In this document: positions 22,001 to 37,000 of the stretch, one piece after another
Layout of the letters: each line of letters opens with the position of its first letter
How positions within the stretch are numbered: the stretch's first letter is position 1
NCBI GenBank assembly: GCA_002633005.1
Contig: NMRA01000304.1
Coordinates: 429,163-493,162, forward strand
Source of the DNA: Phoronis australis
Taxonomy: Eukaryota > Phoronida > Phoronidae
Length of the DNA stretch: 64,000 bases
Direction: 5' to 3'
The notes under the pieces: generated by a model
Databases searched by the model: none
What the model was told of the DNA's origin: nothing
Seen by the model: only the letters and a program-made list of their open reading frames with translations
Position numbers and translations under genes: made by a program

Positions 22001-25000
22001 TGGCTGAATTTCACTGAGGTTTGCTGCGATATGCTAACTGTAACTAACGTCAGATCTGTTTTTGATATTGGCAGAGTTAGAATCTAGCATAAATATATCC
22101 ACCAACCTTCAAAAAATTGCGGAGGCAGAATTAGTAGAAAATAAAATCACACACCCTTAAATGCGGTAGCCAGGGACAAATTTGGTCTTGTACTGTATAT
22201 GAAAATGTACTTCTTAAATATTTTTTATTGCTTTATGTGCTTCGCTTTGAGCAACTGTCCATTTGGGAGTTATTCTTTATCATTATCAACTAATATCCCT
22301 TTTATTTTCTTAAAATGATTGCAATAATCGTTTTCCATTTCAGCTGCTGCAAGTCCAATAGATTCAGAAGTTCACAGTCGTGAAAAACGGAATATTAAAC
22401 TATCCTATGACAGACTGAAATGCAATCCAGGGGATGTAAGTTGACTTTTTGCGAGTTCATCAAATGATATCACACCGAATAGGAATAACATTTGTCTTCA
22501 ACAGTTTTGTTTCTGTCAGATTTGCTTTACCTAAAACAAGCAAGCTTGTTCAGTGACAACATATTTACAGAAATAACAGTTTCAAGTGTTTTGTATTGAT
22601 AAAGTACAGAAAATAGCAAATTGATATGTTGTCTTTACGTAAATATTATGCAATGATGGAGCTGCATGCTGTCAGGTTGATAATAGGATTTTTACTTAAA
22701 TGTTGTTTAGCCACCATTTGTTCTATTTCACATTTTTGTTAGGCTGTACAAAGGTCATTAAGCTGTGAGAAAAAATGAACTAATGAGGGGGATTTTTTTC
22801 AACATTTGAGTCCATGTTAATTGTGCTAATTCTCTGTAATATTGGGTGGCTATTTATACTGATGTCGCGTAATTGTCCCAAGGTTACAGCCTGTCAAGGA
22901 CCTGACAGTGCTATGTAGCTGCTGTTACATGAGAGTCACAGTAATGTCACCATGTCAGTTCTCACAGGACGACTTGCCGCAAGTGACGTCCTGTGAGAAC
23001 TGACTAAAGTGACTTTAGTCGCATTTACACGACATTAGATCGCAAACTGGATCAGCATCTGAGTTACTTACACAACGACTGTCTGCGCATAAACAATGGG
23101 GATTATCATACAAACCACGTGAAATGTCTGCTGATCGCCCGAATACTGCTCCAGCGCATTGAAAGATGATCCCTTTCTGCCCTGCCCCAGTTGTGTTTAG
23201 ACATGTAATCCCTCCCTCCCTCCCTCCCTCNCTCCCCCCTCTCTCCCTCCCTCTCTGACTCTTCAATTGTCTGTGCTGTCTTGCCTTTGATTGAATGCCA
23301 AGGCACCAAAGGTCAAGTTGAACTGAAATAGATTAGTCCTTGGAGACTGGATGACCTTGTAGCAATGAGTGCTTACCTGTTCTTATTATCTGATGTCCAA
23401 GTGACATCCTGTTTGCATGTTGTACACTGTTCAACAGTTATACTGAAACAGATTTTCAAATGATTTGATGGATGTGAAATCTGATTTTTTGCTTTAATTC
23501 ACAGCGCAGCACTGAAAAGCACTGAACAGTTTGGGGCTAAAGCCCCCCTCAGCCCCCTGTGGTGCATTGCCTATTGACCATGTGCAGCGTAGCACTGAAA
23601 AAAGTGGGGGGGCTACAGCCCCCCCAGCCCCCTATGGTGCGCCGCCCATGTGTACTGTTGGAAAATATTCCGAAAATTTGCCTATGGACGTACTTCTGGG
23701 TGGACCTATTGTTGAATATTCTTGGTGTAAATAAAACTACCGCGCATCTACACTCATACGCTGAAATAGTTGTTTTAAGTTAACAGTGTTTACACTTTTT
23801 CTTATAGACCCAGCCTCCAACCCGAGTGGACACATTAGAACGAGTTGAAAACCTGAGGGCTACGTTTTCTAACGTGACCCTAACTGGAGGCCTGGCTATC
23901 TCTGCATATATCATACCAACAAATGATGCACACCAGGTGAGCCACTATCTACAAATACTGTCAAACCTCACCAATTAGATCCTTTTTCCCAAAAGCTTCC
24001 AACACTGTTGTAGGTGCCCAATTAGTTTTTCAAAATAGTGTCTGTTGGGAGCTGCAGTACACAACTTGAAAATGGCAAAGCATTTTTGGTACTATGTATC
24101 ATTCACGTCATATTGTGTTCTAAATTGCTAAGATTTTAGTATTTAGCACACAATGACGGACATGTGGCATTTTGTTTTGTCGTATTACTCGATGAAAGTT
24201 CAGCATTAAGAATTTTTTAGTTTTTTGTTAAGTATTGTACAGTCGCTTTCATAACTAGATATGTAGAAATTCTTCACTTTAAAACGCAACATGTGTCATA
24301 TCAGTGAAATTTTATTTTGTAAAATTTCAGAACTAAAATAATTATTAAGAAAATCTTTTTTATGTTTGGAGCACCTGTAGCAATGCAATTAAACTGTTGA
24401 AAAATAGAAAAGTCGTTGGTCATTCCAAGCCATGATGGTATAGAATTTAAAACTGATATAGCATTGGGTGCAACTCATCTTTCATTAAAAAATAAAATTT
24501 CACTTGTCCGCCAATTAATGGGTCTTAAATTGATAACAATTTACCATATCACTGTAATCAAATTTGTGTATTCGGCTTTGAACTGACTCATCAAAAACCA
24601 TGGCAAACAGAAAACAGTATTTCATGCATGTGTGTTGCCAGTATAGTACCAAAAAGAAAAAACTGTATTTCCATTGTGTTCCATACAAAATGAATATATA
24701 ACACAAGGAATAAATGACTCGTAATTTCATACAAGATACTGTAAACATATGGGTTAATGTCCATGCTCATGTGAACACAAATCTCCCGTGTCAGTGAACT
24801 TGCCTTTCAACAAAATTCTGATCACAACCAGTTTTATCCTCATTCTTTCAGGCACATCTTCTATTGTGATTATCATAAGGGTGGGTGGTGCCTGTAATTA
24901 GTTCTAGCACACTAGTGGCTCCCTGTTTGCCACAGCACCAATGCCCATTCAGCCAAACTCATAAATATTGATAAGCTCACTTTGATATGTGATCCCACAG

Positions 25001-28000
25001 TGAAGTCTTTGTCGTGCCCCGAACTTTGCTGGAGACTGTGGGGTGAGGGATGGGAGTTTTCTGTCCACTCGCTTGTAAATAGTGTTTGCAGTTGCCTAAT
25101 GTCTATTGACAATTTCTGACTATCCTTAACATAACTTTATGTTCTTGCATTCAGAGTGAATATGTGTCTGACCATGACCAAAGACGAGTGTATATTTCTG
25201 GCTTCTCTGGTTCAGCAGGTATGTAATGAATTGTAAACATACCATGTGCTTCACAAACTGATTTGCTAATCTACTTCATCAATTCTGAGGGTTACATTCG
25301 CTTCTTTTATTTTTATGCTGTGGCTGCTTTAAGCCTGTCATTGCCCGCCACTCCAAAAAGCAAGTTGCAGTTTACGGAGCTTTCTGGTGCCCTCAAGTGG
25401 CTTAAATGTTTTTTCGTTCTGTTGTTTAAATGTAATCAAGTCGTTACCTGTGATGTAATGGGATGAACAGCCGACAATAATGTCCCACAAGGCATTTGAA
25501 AATTTACAGTATCACAGCTAAGAATTGAAGATTTGACTTGCTGTAGATAAAAAATGTGAATTGTGACTCAGTTTAAGAACTGAAAAGTGTACTCATGACT
25601 GTCATCTACTGATTGTAGGCGTGGCTGTCGTGTTGGCCAATGGATCGGCAGCACTCTGGACTGATGGGCGGTACTTCTTACAGGCTGATGAGCAGCTAAG
25701 CTGTAACTGGATTCTGATGAAGTCAGGTAGATAATAAAAGTGTTTTTGTTTACTCATTACAAATATATCCCTCTTGGACAGTTTTAACTCCAGATGAAAA
25801 CAGTTTCCAAGGTCAGATCAGCGTTCTCAGGATACTTTGCCGGTTAGAGCTCAAAGTGAAGTTATTTACCACATCCCGTGGTTAATGAAACAAAAATGAA
25901 TGGACATCGTTTTTTGGCTGATATTTATCACATTTTTTTGGAAAAAAACAAGTCCAACTTAACTTTTCATAGAGAATTTGATTTCAGTGGTCAAACTGGT
26001 AAAATCGCGTTTTAGTCCACAGAGATTAATTTATTTCAGCCATTGTTTTATTGCCTTGAAGTCATCTCTAATACAGTAATTGTCCTACCCACACAAAAGA
26101 AGCTGTATAAGTGGTCCTGATATCATGGATTCTGTCTACTATGATCTGTGTACAGATCTATTGACAAAATACACGAGGGGGAGCCATGGCACGGGGCCAA
26201 GTTTCTAATGTGGGGATCCTGAAGTTCCCAATAACACTGCTTTGGAGAAATATTGTACACTGATGGGACCATTGTTGAATAGACTATGTCTGTGACTGAA
26301 ATTCCTGAGATTGGGCACTGTCAAAATAACACAACATTTACAGGCCAAATATTAGTAATGAATCCAGGCACCCTTTTGCTATTCAACATGCTATGAACAT
26401 TCCCACTAAATAAAATTGGTTCTAACCCCAGTGGTTAAGGTAAACGGCGGGGTATGGAAAATTGAACTAGACCGTATTTATCCACCTTGGCTGAGTCGCA
26501 CTCGGCTCACGATCAAAGGGATGCCGCCAGGCTGCTCTAGCCATCGAGTCACGAGCGAGGATAATTGGCTTCGCTCATGCGGATATGATCAGCTGATTAC
26601 AATCTAGCTAGCAGACTGTACTTTTTATGGTGAGAGTTTTACGTAGTTTTTACTGTAATATTTGAAAAGAGGAGCGAAAACAAATATGAGTACAACTTTG
26701 AATTTTTCAAATCGGCCCAGGATAAGAGATTTTGCAACACAGCAACACTCACGATTACTTTCATTCGGCGCGCACTAATACAAAAATATAGGACCCAAGT
26801 TATTTAGATTTTGGAACACATGNGTAGTTCCAGAGGTGGCTTATCAGCCAATTATTCACGCATGCTGACTCACAATAGAAGCCTGATAAGAGTGAAGGTG
26901 GATAAATGCGGTGTTCCTACAGTTTCTTGTTTTAGTGGATGTGTTCACGACATGATACAATTCCACCTGTCGGTTAATTATACTTGTCAGTGCAATAACA
27001 GTGATGTTGTGGAAAACCTGTTTGTTTGCTGTTGGTCTCATTAGAATTGACATTGGCATGTCAAGCTATTCAGCCTACTGACCAAAAGTTATTGTTCCAT
27101 ATCCTTGGTTTAATAATTTCCCATACCACAAGTACTTGTTCAAGACATGAAAACCTCCCTTCAGACAACAGTGGTTTCCAATGTAGGCTAAATCTATTTA
27201 CCTGTATTCATTTTATTGTAATTGTACTAGTCATAATAAATGACCTTATATCGCCTACCTCGGTCTCCTTTTCATCTCTGGTAATGAGCTTGCGACTCAC
27301 ATACCATTTATCTATTATGCGGGACATATGTCGATCATAAATCTAGATATCACTCTAGTCCACTGTTAAGCGTTCACGCATTTTTTGCGACTCGCAAGGC
27401 AAATATCTACCATGATTCAGAGTTACTAAAATTTTCACCAACAGCTATCAGCAGAAACCTAACGGTTCTATTTTGCCTTGGCTTGTAAGAATGTTCTTGG
27501 CATAATTCTTCATGAGGAGTTCAATTTTGGAAACCATGCAGTTAGAAAAATAATCCGTAATAGTACATCAATTTATTTCAGCCAGTGTTTTGTCATAAAA
27601 TCATCGTTAATGTGGTAATTGTTTTGCTCCACTCAAAATTAGGCCTTAGACCAACTTTCTTGTACAAGATGCTGTGAACTATTTGGATTTGAACATTGTT
27701 GGGGGGAAAAGCATGTTGTATAGTTGAATAGACAATGCATTAATGGATTTTTATTTCCTTTGTCATTTATTATGTGGTGTTATTTGTCTTCTGATTGTAT
27801 TTTTCATATCACTGAACATTGTAAAATATTGTTTGTGGTTATTTATCATTTCTTAATTTTTTAGATTTGTCTCTTTCCTTTTCTTATTTTTATTTGATAG
27901 TTTATTTTTCACTGTGAAATTTCTTCTATACGCCTTAAATATTTTTGATACAAATACATTTTGTTCTTCACGTATTTTCGACAAAAATGTCATTTTTGGC

Positions 28001-31000
28001 TAACTTGAAATGGATGCTTACCTCATTTTCATAAGTTGTATCATGGTTAGTAAAGACTAAAATTTTCTTGCGTTGGTTTTTGTTGAGGGGGAAGTATCAA
28101 TGGTGTGCACAGTTTCACGCTAAATTGGCGCAGAATTGTTCTCAGAGAAGCTGTGGTGGAGAGACCTTTGCCATCAACAACTGAAATTCAGGGTGAACCC
28201 CTACCATCTTATTTGAAGTTATGATTAACTCAGAGTATGTAAACATGTCTGGTTGGCAATACACTGACTTGGTTACACTGTAAGTGTCAGACAAGTGAGG
28301 GCTAATCTTCTTATCTGACCAAATCACACCTTGAACTTCTGCACTTGGGCGCCTCAAACTGTATGCATTCAGCTGTGTAGTACAAGGCATGCACTAGCAC
28401 TAGTGGTTTTATGATACACCACCAAAGACTTATTCAAAAGCTCAATAAACAATGCATACTTTATCTTTATTCCATGTTAGAATGTGCATTTTGTCGTGTA
28501 CACGTTGAGATGTTAAAACATATTTTATATTGAGTGATTTTCCTACACGGTAATTGTTCTTTCATATGCATTACCTAAAATCTGAATGATTTCATTTTTT
28601 CTTTTGAAATTTTTCACGTAAAGGTACATTTGTTTCAAACTACCTGCAAACTAACGCAATGAACCCTGCTGTACCGCCATCCAGTTCAAGTTCATTCACT
28701 GGAATTTGTTGTCCGGAACCTTCTGCTTGTAAATTGCTTTCTGCTTGACATTTATGCACCCAGGTCTGTACTGTGTCATAATTGAATTAGGGGCAACACC
28801 ATGATCCAGACAGAAGTTGCATAACCCAAAAGACTATTTTGGCTTCAGGAATAAAACCAGGCAATGCTATTGGTCATAGTCATTGACAGCTAGCTGCACT
28901 CCAGAAATCATTAATTTGACTATACAGCTGCTCTGAGGGAGAGATTCTCTGAAATTTGAAAGAACAATGCCACAACTTTCACTAGTTTTACACTAACAAA
29001 GCTAGTGTCTGCATTGACAATGTTTGTTCTTGACCCCCCCCCCACACATGTGTGACCCATTTTACATAGTTCCACATGAATTCCACTAATATTCACTCAT
29101 CATAACTTTTTACTTATTTTTAACAACAACCCTAATTGAAGGCCATGCTGTAAAACCTTGGCATACCAATAATTTGTGTGTATTAAAGTCAATAAATGAA
29201 ATTAATTCTAATTTTAGTATTGCAATAAGTGTTACATTATTGTTGTTATATTTTTATTTTTGTTGTTATCAATCTGTTATCAATTATTATTACGGTTATA
29301 ATATTTGTTGTTATTATTATTGTCATTAGTACTATCATATCGTTGTTTGGTTGACTAGGGCTGTCTGGGGTGCCATCCTTAACTGAGTGGCTGAGAGAAA
29401 TGTTGCCACAGAATTCATTTGTTGGTGCCAATCCAAGTCTATTAACTGTGGGTAAGTTATTGCATGGACTTATTTAGTTCTCTGTTTTGCTTCTAAAATT
29501 AGCAACAATATTAAGAAAACAATCCCGAATCACATTAACTGTTTTACCATACCTTTTCTGTTTATAATATGAGGAGAGTGTTTTATGTAAGTTCCATTAA
29601 ACTGACCTGCCTGTGTTCCGGTGTGAAGCCAACATTAAAACAATGATTGTGGGAAGATAATGAAAGAAAACAAAGGCTCTTTATGTAGTGAGTGAATGTG
29701 ATGAATACTTTTTGTTATTTTGGCAAAAATGATAACTATGTTGTCATTTTCGTTGCCCCATATGTATATATGTGGCCGCATTTAATGCCCTCATCCACGT
29801 CAGTGTTCGTCAGGCGTTTGACATCTCTCATGTCCCCTAATCCCCTTAATGGGATGGATGCTCATGAAATTTTGTAGGCAAAAATGTTCCTTTATTAGAC
29901 AGGTTTGTGTACCGTTGCGCATCCTGTTGGCAATTTTATTTTTTTTATGTTTACCTCTGTTACTTCAGAAACTCTCATTGTATTTTCATGAAATATGACA
30001 TATTGGTATCTATTGAAAAGGCAATGTCTTGACGAATTTTGCACCACCTAGTGGACATTTTTATTATTTTGGAGTCTGTTTTTCACGTCCACCTCTGTTT
30101 CTGCTAAACTGCTTGAAGAATAATTACGGTATGAAAACTGGCAGCTATATTTCTACCAAGAAGGCTTCTGGGGAGGTTTAAAGTTTTGAAATGAGCTTGC
30201 CCACAGTGGCGACACCTAGGGGCCGTATCTCCTTAACGCCTTGTAGGATCTTTGTGAAATTTCGGATGTACACTGTGGGTGTATATCAACAGTCTGCGTT
30301 GCTGTTGATTTATTTGTCAAAAGTTTGCAACATTGCTTTGAATGTTATGACCACATTTTGTTTGAGAACAGCTGCTGTGCTTATCACTCAAAAGAAAATT
30401 TTTTCTTGAAATTTCAATGTTTTATGGTGAGAAATTTCATCAAATGAAATTCCAGTTGTCCATACCATGCCGTATCTTACTTAATGTTGTGTTGGACCCT
30501 ATGAAAATGAACAAAATTTGGTTGACTTCGGAACTTCCTATCAGATATGGCTGATCAGATTCATGTGAAACGTTGAGATACTATTTATGCGCCGTTCTCA
30601 AAAACGCTGCTAGGAATTGTTTTTATAGTGTTCCATTTTTGCATTAAAAAATAGACTTTCGTGATTTTCATGAAAACTGAAATTGCAATAAACGAAAACA
30701 AAATAATGTTTCAGAAAACTGTAACAGCGTTTTTGTTGTATCTTTATACCAGTTATATCAAATAAAATTTGATTACATGTCATTGTTTTGCTGTGCTTGT
30801 TCCTTTCACTTTTTCTATATTTTACTAAAAAGACATGGTCACGTGACCCAATTAATGACAGATTGATAAAAGTCAAAAATAAATTCTACAGGCTTCGTAC
30901 TTTCACAAAATATATACCTTTACCGAGTTAACATCTATAGTTTTCTAAATAGTTTGCTGAATGCACACACAGGTTGCTAAGGCCCTCATATAACTTAAAG

Positions 31001-34000
31001 TCGGTTGCTAAGGCCCTCATATAACTTTAAGTCGAAGTTTTTACCGCAAGTTGTTGTATTTAACTAGAAGGATCTTGCTCACTTGTAGCTACGTGGCAAA
31101 GTTATAAAACAGAACTTGAGAAAGGCAACATTCATCTGCGCCAGATCGACAATGATCTTGTAGACCAGGTGTGGACCAATCAACCGCCCTCGCCCAACTC
31201 CACGATATTCGTACACGACGTGAAGTACGCAGGTTAGTCAGAAACTGTCTCTGAGTAGTATTGACATTGTGAATATTTAAGAGAACAGTTTTCTTTGTGA
31301 AGTGGATGTGTAACAATAGGATTGCAATCCAATCTTTTAATTACAAGTTGAAATGTAATAGACCTTAACCTAAGCATAAGGTAAATTTATCATCATCACC
31401 CATCATCATCAGCAGCAGCAATGTCATCATCATTGTTACTGTGATCATCCTCTCCATCAACTTCTTCATCGCCATCATTGTCATAATCATCTCCAACTTA
31501 ATCATCACCATCATTATCATCTCCATCAACTGCATTGTGGCCGTCATCATCTGTATGAAGTTCATCATCGGTGTCTTCATCATCATCTCCATCAATGTCA
31601 TCGTCATCTCAATTAACATCGTCGTTGTTGCCGTCTTGCACCTATAGAATGATCATGACCATTTACCAACGCATAATTTTGTCTCCAGTGAATGTAAAAG
31701 TGGCACCTTCATTTATCATTGTATGTTCATCGTTGCTAGGCAAATCATGGCAGACGAAGGTGGATGAGATCAGAAAAGTAATGGAAAAGAAAAAGGCTGA
31801 AGCCCTGGTGGTCACTGATCTGATGGAAGTTGCCTGTACGTATTGGTCGTCAAATTTTTCGCCCATTTTTGTTTGAAGAAGTTTCACCAGATTATTAACT
31901 GTCATGCCGAAAATTGTACGATGACGTCTTCTTACCTCAAAATCCAACTGCCGCCTGGTGGTTTCGTAATTGGCCCACTTATGTTGCACATCCAGCAGAA
32001 TTAATGAGGAGCGTAATTTGGCAAGATTATACAAAAATTTTAGGTTCTAATTAGTCACATTTCTTGTCTGATTTTCAAAATTCAAAAAACAGAACCATGT
32101 GCGCTTTTCATGAACTATTCAAATACGCTATTTAAAAATTTCCAAACGAAAACTTAAAAATACTGTTGCCGATCCCATTGTGTTTATGATGGCTCTGATT
32201 ATCTAGAAAAAGATAACATCAGCAGTCTGAGGCCATGTAATTAACTACCACAGCATGGTGTCTTTGACCAATGACCGGGAAATTTCAAGGCAAGCAAACC
32301 TTGATCTACTGGAAAATAATATTTATTTGTAAAATTTGGCTTCAGTACACTAAAATTTCACCAATTTAGGACACAGTATGGCGGATACAAGTGAATGTTT
32401 CCCTTGAGAGATATTTAGCACCAAATTAATGGGTTTTTCTTGTTCAAGGTCTTTACCATGAGCTTCCATCTGACATTGTGTTAAGAAGTTGTTGGCTTTG
32501 ACAACAATGTTAGAAGCCTTTGAGTAATGAAAAGGGGTCAATTTTTGCAAATAATTTTTGTTCAAAATTGGTGATATATAGTTTTATGGTACCTGATATC
32601 CTGTAGGTATGTATGGCGTTACAAGTGAGATGAAATAAACACCTTTATACCAAGTCATGTTAAAGTTTTGAAGTTTCACAGTAATTATTTTGTTATTTTG
32701 CCGAAAAATAGTTTCCAAAGTTGTCAGTTTATGAACGCCATGTTGCAAATAATCAGAATTAATCAGCCGTAAGTTTTGTGATGGTAGTACGGTACGTTAC
32801 AAACTGTGCTAATTTTAGAGTAAGAAGTTTCATTATTTTGAAAGTTGACAAATTTCACTTAATCAGCCTCGTGGTATGCTACCTTTGATTTTCAAAAGAG
32901 GGCACATCATCGAGGTGTCCCCTTTCCAGATAATTTTGCACGTCTGGTATTTGTTGAAAATGTGGACAACATGTCATATGCTCAATTTTTTGTTATTTCA
33001 AGTTTCCATAATCACCTGTCAACAGAGGGTTCGTCAGACTTCTATTGTGGAAGTCAAGCTACTGACAATAGTGAAACCTTCCTCTTACAAGATACCTCAG
33101 TACCTGAAAAGCCCGTGGGTGGATGATCGGGCTATACGTAATTCCAAGAATTCGCCACTCGAAACTCCTGTGGGAGCTGTTTTTGGATACCACTTTGGTA
33201 TTGAGAATGATTTTGAAAGAGCCTCCAGTGCTAAATAAGCTCAGAATCACCATAAATGTTTTTGCTTTTCTATTTTCATCTTTTCACAGTTGCGGTATTG
33301 TTAACCATAACAAATGTTTTGTATTTCAGGGCTGTACAATTTACGAGCTTCTGACATAGACTACAACCCCGTGTTTGTTGCCTACGCGATAGTCTTGAAG
33401 GATGAACTCAGGTAACATAAAGGCCGAATGTCTCGAAATCCTACCCCAGTTTTGGAAAGAAAAATATTTTCCAAAACTCTATCCTTTTTGCCAGTTTCCA
33501 TGGGCCTCTAACACTGTTAAAGCCCTTGGTTTGAAACTATTTTATGGCGGATGTCGCAGTACAGAAATTGAAATTGTTAAAGCGTGATGCTTCTTCTCTT
33601 GCGTGTTTCTTGGAAAGTATTCACCCTATTGTCCTAAACTGGTGATATTTCACTGCACATATCTGTGCTTATCATGCTTAGGCTTATGCATGGGTCGGGC
33701 GGGGGAAGTTTCACCCCTGTGGGGTTTAACCTGGAGTTTTCTGATTATCATTCATAGGCAGGCATTGAGTTAGTCCAACATTATGGGGGGGTCACTTGTA
33801 AGCACAACTTAAAAGTCATGTTGTAGAAGACGTTATCCTAAAAGAGGCCGGAACTACATGTTTCAACATTTTGATGTGAATTTTGAAAGTATAAAGGTTG
33901 GTTACTGACATCCACATATTCCTGTATAGTGCGCAGTATTTTTCTTTTTTACTTTGAAAAGTAAAAAATTTTTAGTTCCGTAAAGCCCCACTGCAAGTGC

Positions 34001-37000
34001 TGTTTTTTGTGACGTCATTGAGGCTGTACAGAACAAAGAGATATAGGTCATTAGCCGTGGAGTACATAGTCCAGTCGACAGATCAACATGTCCATACTCA
34101 CAATTTTTTATTTTTTTTTTTGTTCTTTCCTGTGACATTGATTCATCCCGGGGCCTAGCCTGAGCCAGCAACTGTATAAGACTATCTTCAATGTACAGCT
34201 AGGTACCAGTAGCACTGTGTGTTGAGCTCTGTTAGGCTCCGAAATTTCACATAGCCCGGGTAGTTCTGCTCGTCACCTTGTCGTGAAACTTATATCAACG
34301 TGTAGAGCTATAAACCGGCCGGGGAGAGTGCAAATCTGGGTCTCAACCGACACTCACCTTGCCTGCTGAAATCGTTTAGTGAAAATCAATATTTTAGTAA
34401 ACGTTATTTTATGTCATAATTCTCAGCCTTTTGTAACAATCAAAACAGTGCGCTCAACATGCGCTTAATTTCTAAAATTTTGCGACATCTGTCAGGAGAT
34501 GATGACAGCTTCGCAGGAGCAAAATTTTTTTATGAAATTCGGTTTCCTGGTATTAAAATACAAAAAACTTGTAAGGAAATGAAGCTCTAATTATTGGTTG
34601 TGACATACACAACTTCGAAGAACAGTTCGATCGCATGTTATACTTGGAAGAAGAACAATTCGGGGAACGAAACTGACCAATAAGGCAACAGGTGACGGCG
34701 CCAAAAGCCGACCTTAAAGAGCGCACCCAAATTTTAGCAGCATAGTGAACAGCAGAACGCCAATTTTTTCAACGCTAGTAAATACTTTAGTTTACTCAAG
34801 GAAGAGTGTAATTTTTAATGACACTAATTTTGTGTCAGATTTTGTTTGATCAGGTTTTTACCCATGTCAGTGCAACGGCCGCTGTATATTTAGTATTACA
34901 GGTTGCACTGGCAAGGCTACGCAGTCGGTGCCCTTTCCTGCTTGGCCGCCAATAGTCAACACTACACGGCAGTAAACTTGTATTATGAACTTTGAGAGCT
35001 GAGATCACAGACGTTGTACACATTACAGCACAGTTCTGTAGCCGCAGAGAGACATTTACCCAATGAGTTTTTATATATAGTAAGCTTAATTTATCTCATT
35101 GCTATCACCTACGAGACAGCCACAGTGTTGTCAGACGCGCCTTAGCCAATAGAAATTAACATTGGAAAAACGCTTGTTTTACAAAAATGTGAAAGAATAA
35201 CAAAGATGTGATTTCTGATATAGGCTTTTTAAATTACATTAAAAATGCAATCAGGAACCTTTTAAGGTATATTCCTGAATGTTTTATAACTTCGTGTTCA
35301 AGCCAGTCATGCAGCGCCGATATCGTCAAGATTGAAAACCATTGCTTTGACATAATGTACTGCAGGGGAAAAGTTTGTCGTCGTTTTTTCAGTAATATAG
35401 CAATTCTTTACTTGTTCGGCACGCAATATGGCCAACAAGTGAAATTCTATTTTATCATGTTTCTGACAAAAATAAAGGTTAAGAAATTTGTAGTCTATTT
35501 CTAGAATAACGTGTAGATGTTATAAAACATTTGATAAAGTTTCCATTATTTGTAACAGAGCAGCCAACCTTTGAAAAACTGAAAAATTACAAGCTTGACA
35601 ATTGTTTTCGTGCGTAATGTCTGGAGAAATTACAGTAGCATTGTTAAAAACATGATGAAACCATTGATTGAATAAAGTTCATGGATTGTTTCAATTGTGA
35701 GATTCACCTCCGCTAACATGATTTACATGTGACCTAGTTAGCAAGGCGGGGTCTTCCATGAAACTGCGTAGGATTAAACAGACATGTGGCAATGTGGTGA
35801 CATCTTTATGAAAATATATGATTAGACATTGACATCATTCCCGGACATTGAATTAAGTATAGCCCAGAATTTCCTGAACGAAACTAAAACGATGGAAAAA
35901 GAACTTGCGTTATGTTCAATGTCATCCAGCAGTAGATTTAAATATACAAAAAACATAAACAGGACTGCCAATCATACAAAAGTGTTCAGTTGATTGTCTG
36001 GGAATGATATCGAGGACAAATCAAGGGCATCTATTTATGATTTGAGTTGCTCATCAGTCACAGAGTTGTCAGGCTTGTCTAAAAAAGTTGTTTTTCAGTT
36101 AGACAACTGGTAAATCTTATTTTATAGTGTTGAACCTTATTTCCAGGGAGTGTACCACGTTCAGTCTTACATTAGAATTGTATTGGAAATGGTCAGTACT
36201 GTAGTGCTGCGATCAAACAACATATTGTATTTACTAAATGTTCAGTTGAGCTCAAGCAGCATTCAATAAGCAGCCAATTGAAAAGCAGCATAATGCTGTT
36301 ATGGTTTTATGAAGTGGACTTCTCTGGCTGGGCATCAAGCAGTATACCCTGGACACACTATTATCACCGGTGCTGTTTCTGCCCACAAAAAGGGTGAAAC
36401 TCAGTGAAATCAGAAGTCTTGATTGTTCAGACTACTTTTATCTTAATGCTGTCGGATTAAAGTACTATAAAAAATAAGCGAGCGGAAAGAATTTAGGTTT
36501 TCTGACTTCCAGAGTTGCCATAATAGTTGCAGAGTTGCCCTCGTGCCAACTCTGGAGGGTCCGTCAGGAAAATATAATGTTATGGAAGTAAACAATATGC
36601 ACAGTAATAAAAATACTCAGTGTAAGAATCGGGCAAAAAATACACATTTATCATACTCAAGACAATTGCACTTTAATTTTGTTAGTTCAGGACTGACTAT
36701 TTTCTGTCATTTCTTCCACAACCATCACTTAACACAGCTGGTGACAAGTACTTCCAAAGGGATTATTACTCAAACTCTCTTTGCATATCTCTATTCTCCC
36801 CTTCGTTAATTATATGTTAATCTTATGTATCAGGTCATTAGGCTTTTATAGCGACCATGCCACAATTTCAGGTTATATCTTGCCCCTAACCGTGTAACTC
36901 CATCCGTCCGCACACACCTCAACACTGGGGATGATGATTCGTGCTCGGGAAGAAACGACAAATGTGTTCAAGTGAGTTGTTCATTTGAACCTGTGGCATG

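Larger units (their letters stand above)
13055..22343 (+). other. XPNPEP2 intron 1 (9.3 kb)
   Basis: This intron holds two abutting palindromes (13508-13603), a repeat family B copy (about 14505-14960), a 20-bp tandem duplication (about 15181-15221), a G run near 18100, a partial local duplication (18335-18385 resembling 19012-19066), a repeat family A copy (19645-20916) and a tRNA-like segment (21056-21131). No coding exon was recognised. Confidence 0.6.
22436..23807 (+). other. XPNPEP2 intron 2
   Basis: This intron contains the 18-bp-arm hairpin at 22954-23004, a (TCCC)n tract interrupted by an n at 23231, and a tandem pair of C-rich units at 23502-23652. No exon was recognised. Confidence 0.6.

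Noticed and set aside
31385-31630. CRISPR-like or regularly spaced repeats
   Set aside because: The regular repeats in this eukaryotic window are microsatellites, minisatellites and transposon arrays without unique spacers of constant length.
31365-31647. Met/Asp-rich and Ile/Ser-rich open frames on opposite strands
   Set aside because: Both are translations of the (ATC)n tract.
31663-32034. 123-codon minus-strand open frame with a basic stretch
   Set aside because: It partly reads the antisense of XPNPEP2 exon 8, and the rest matches no domain I recognise. A retroelement fragment is possible but unsupported.
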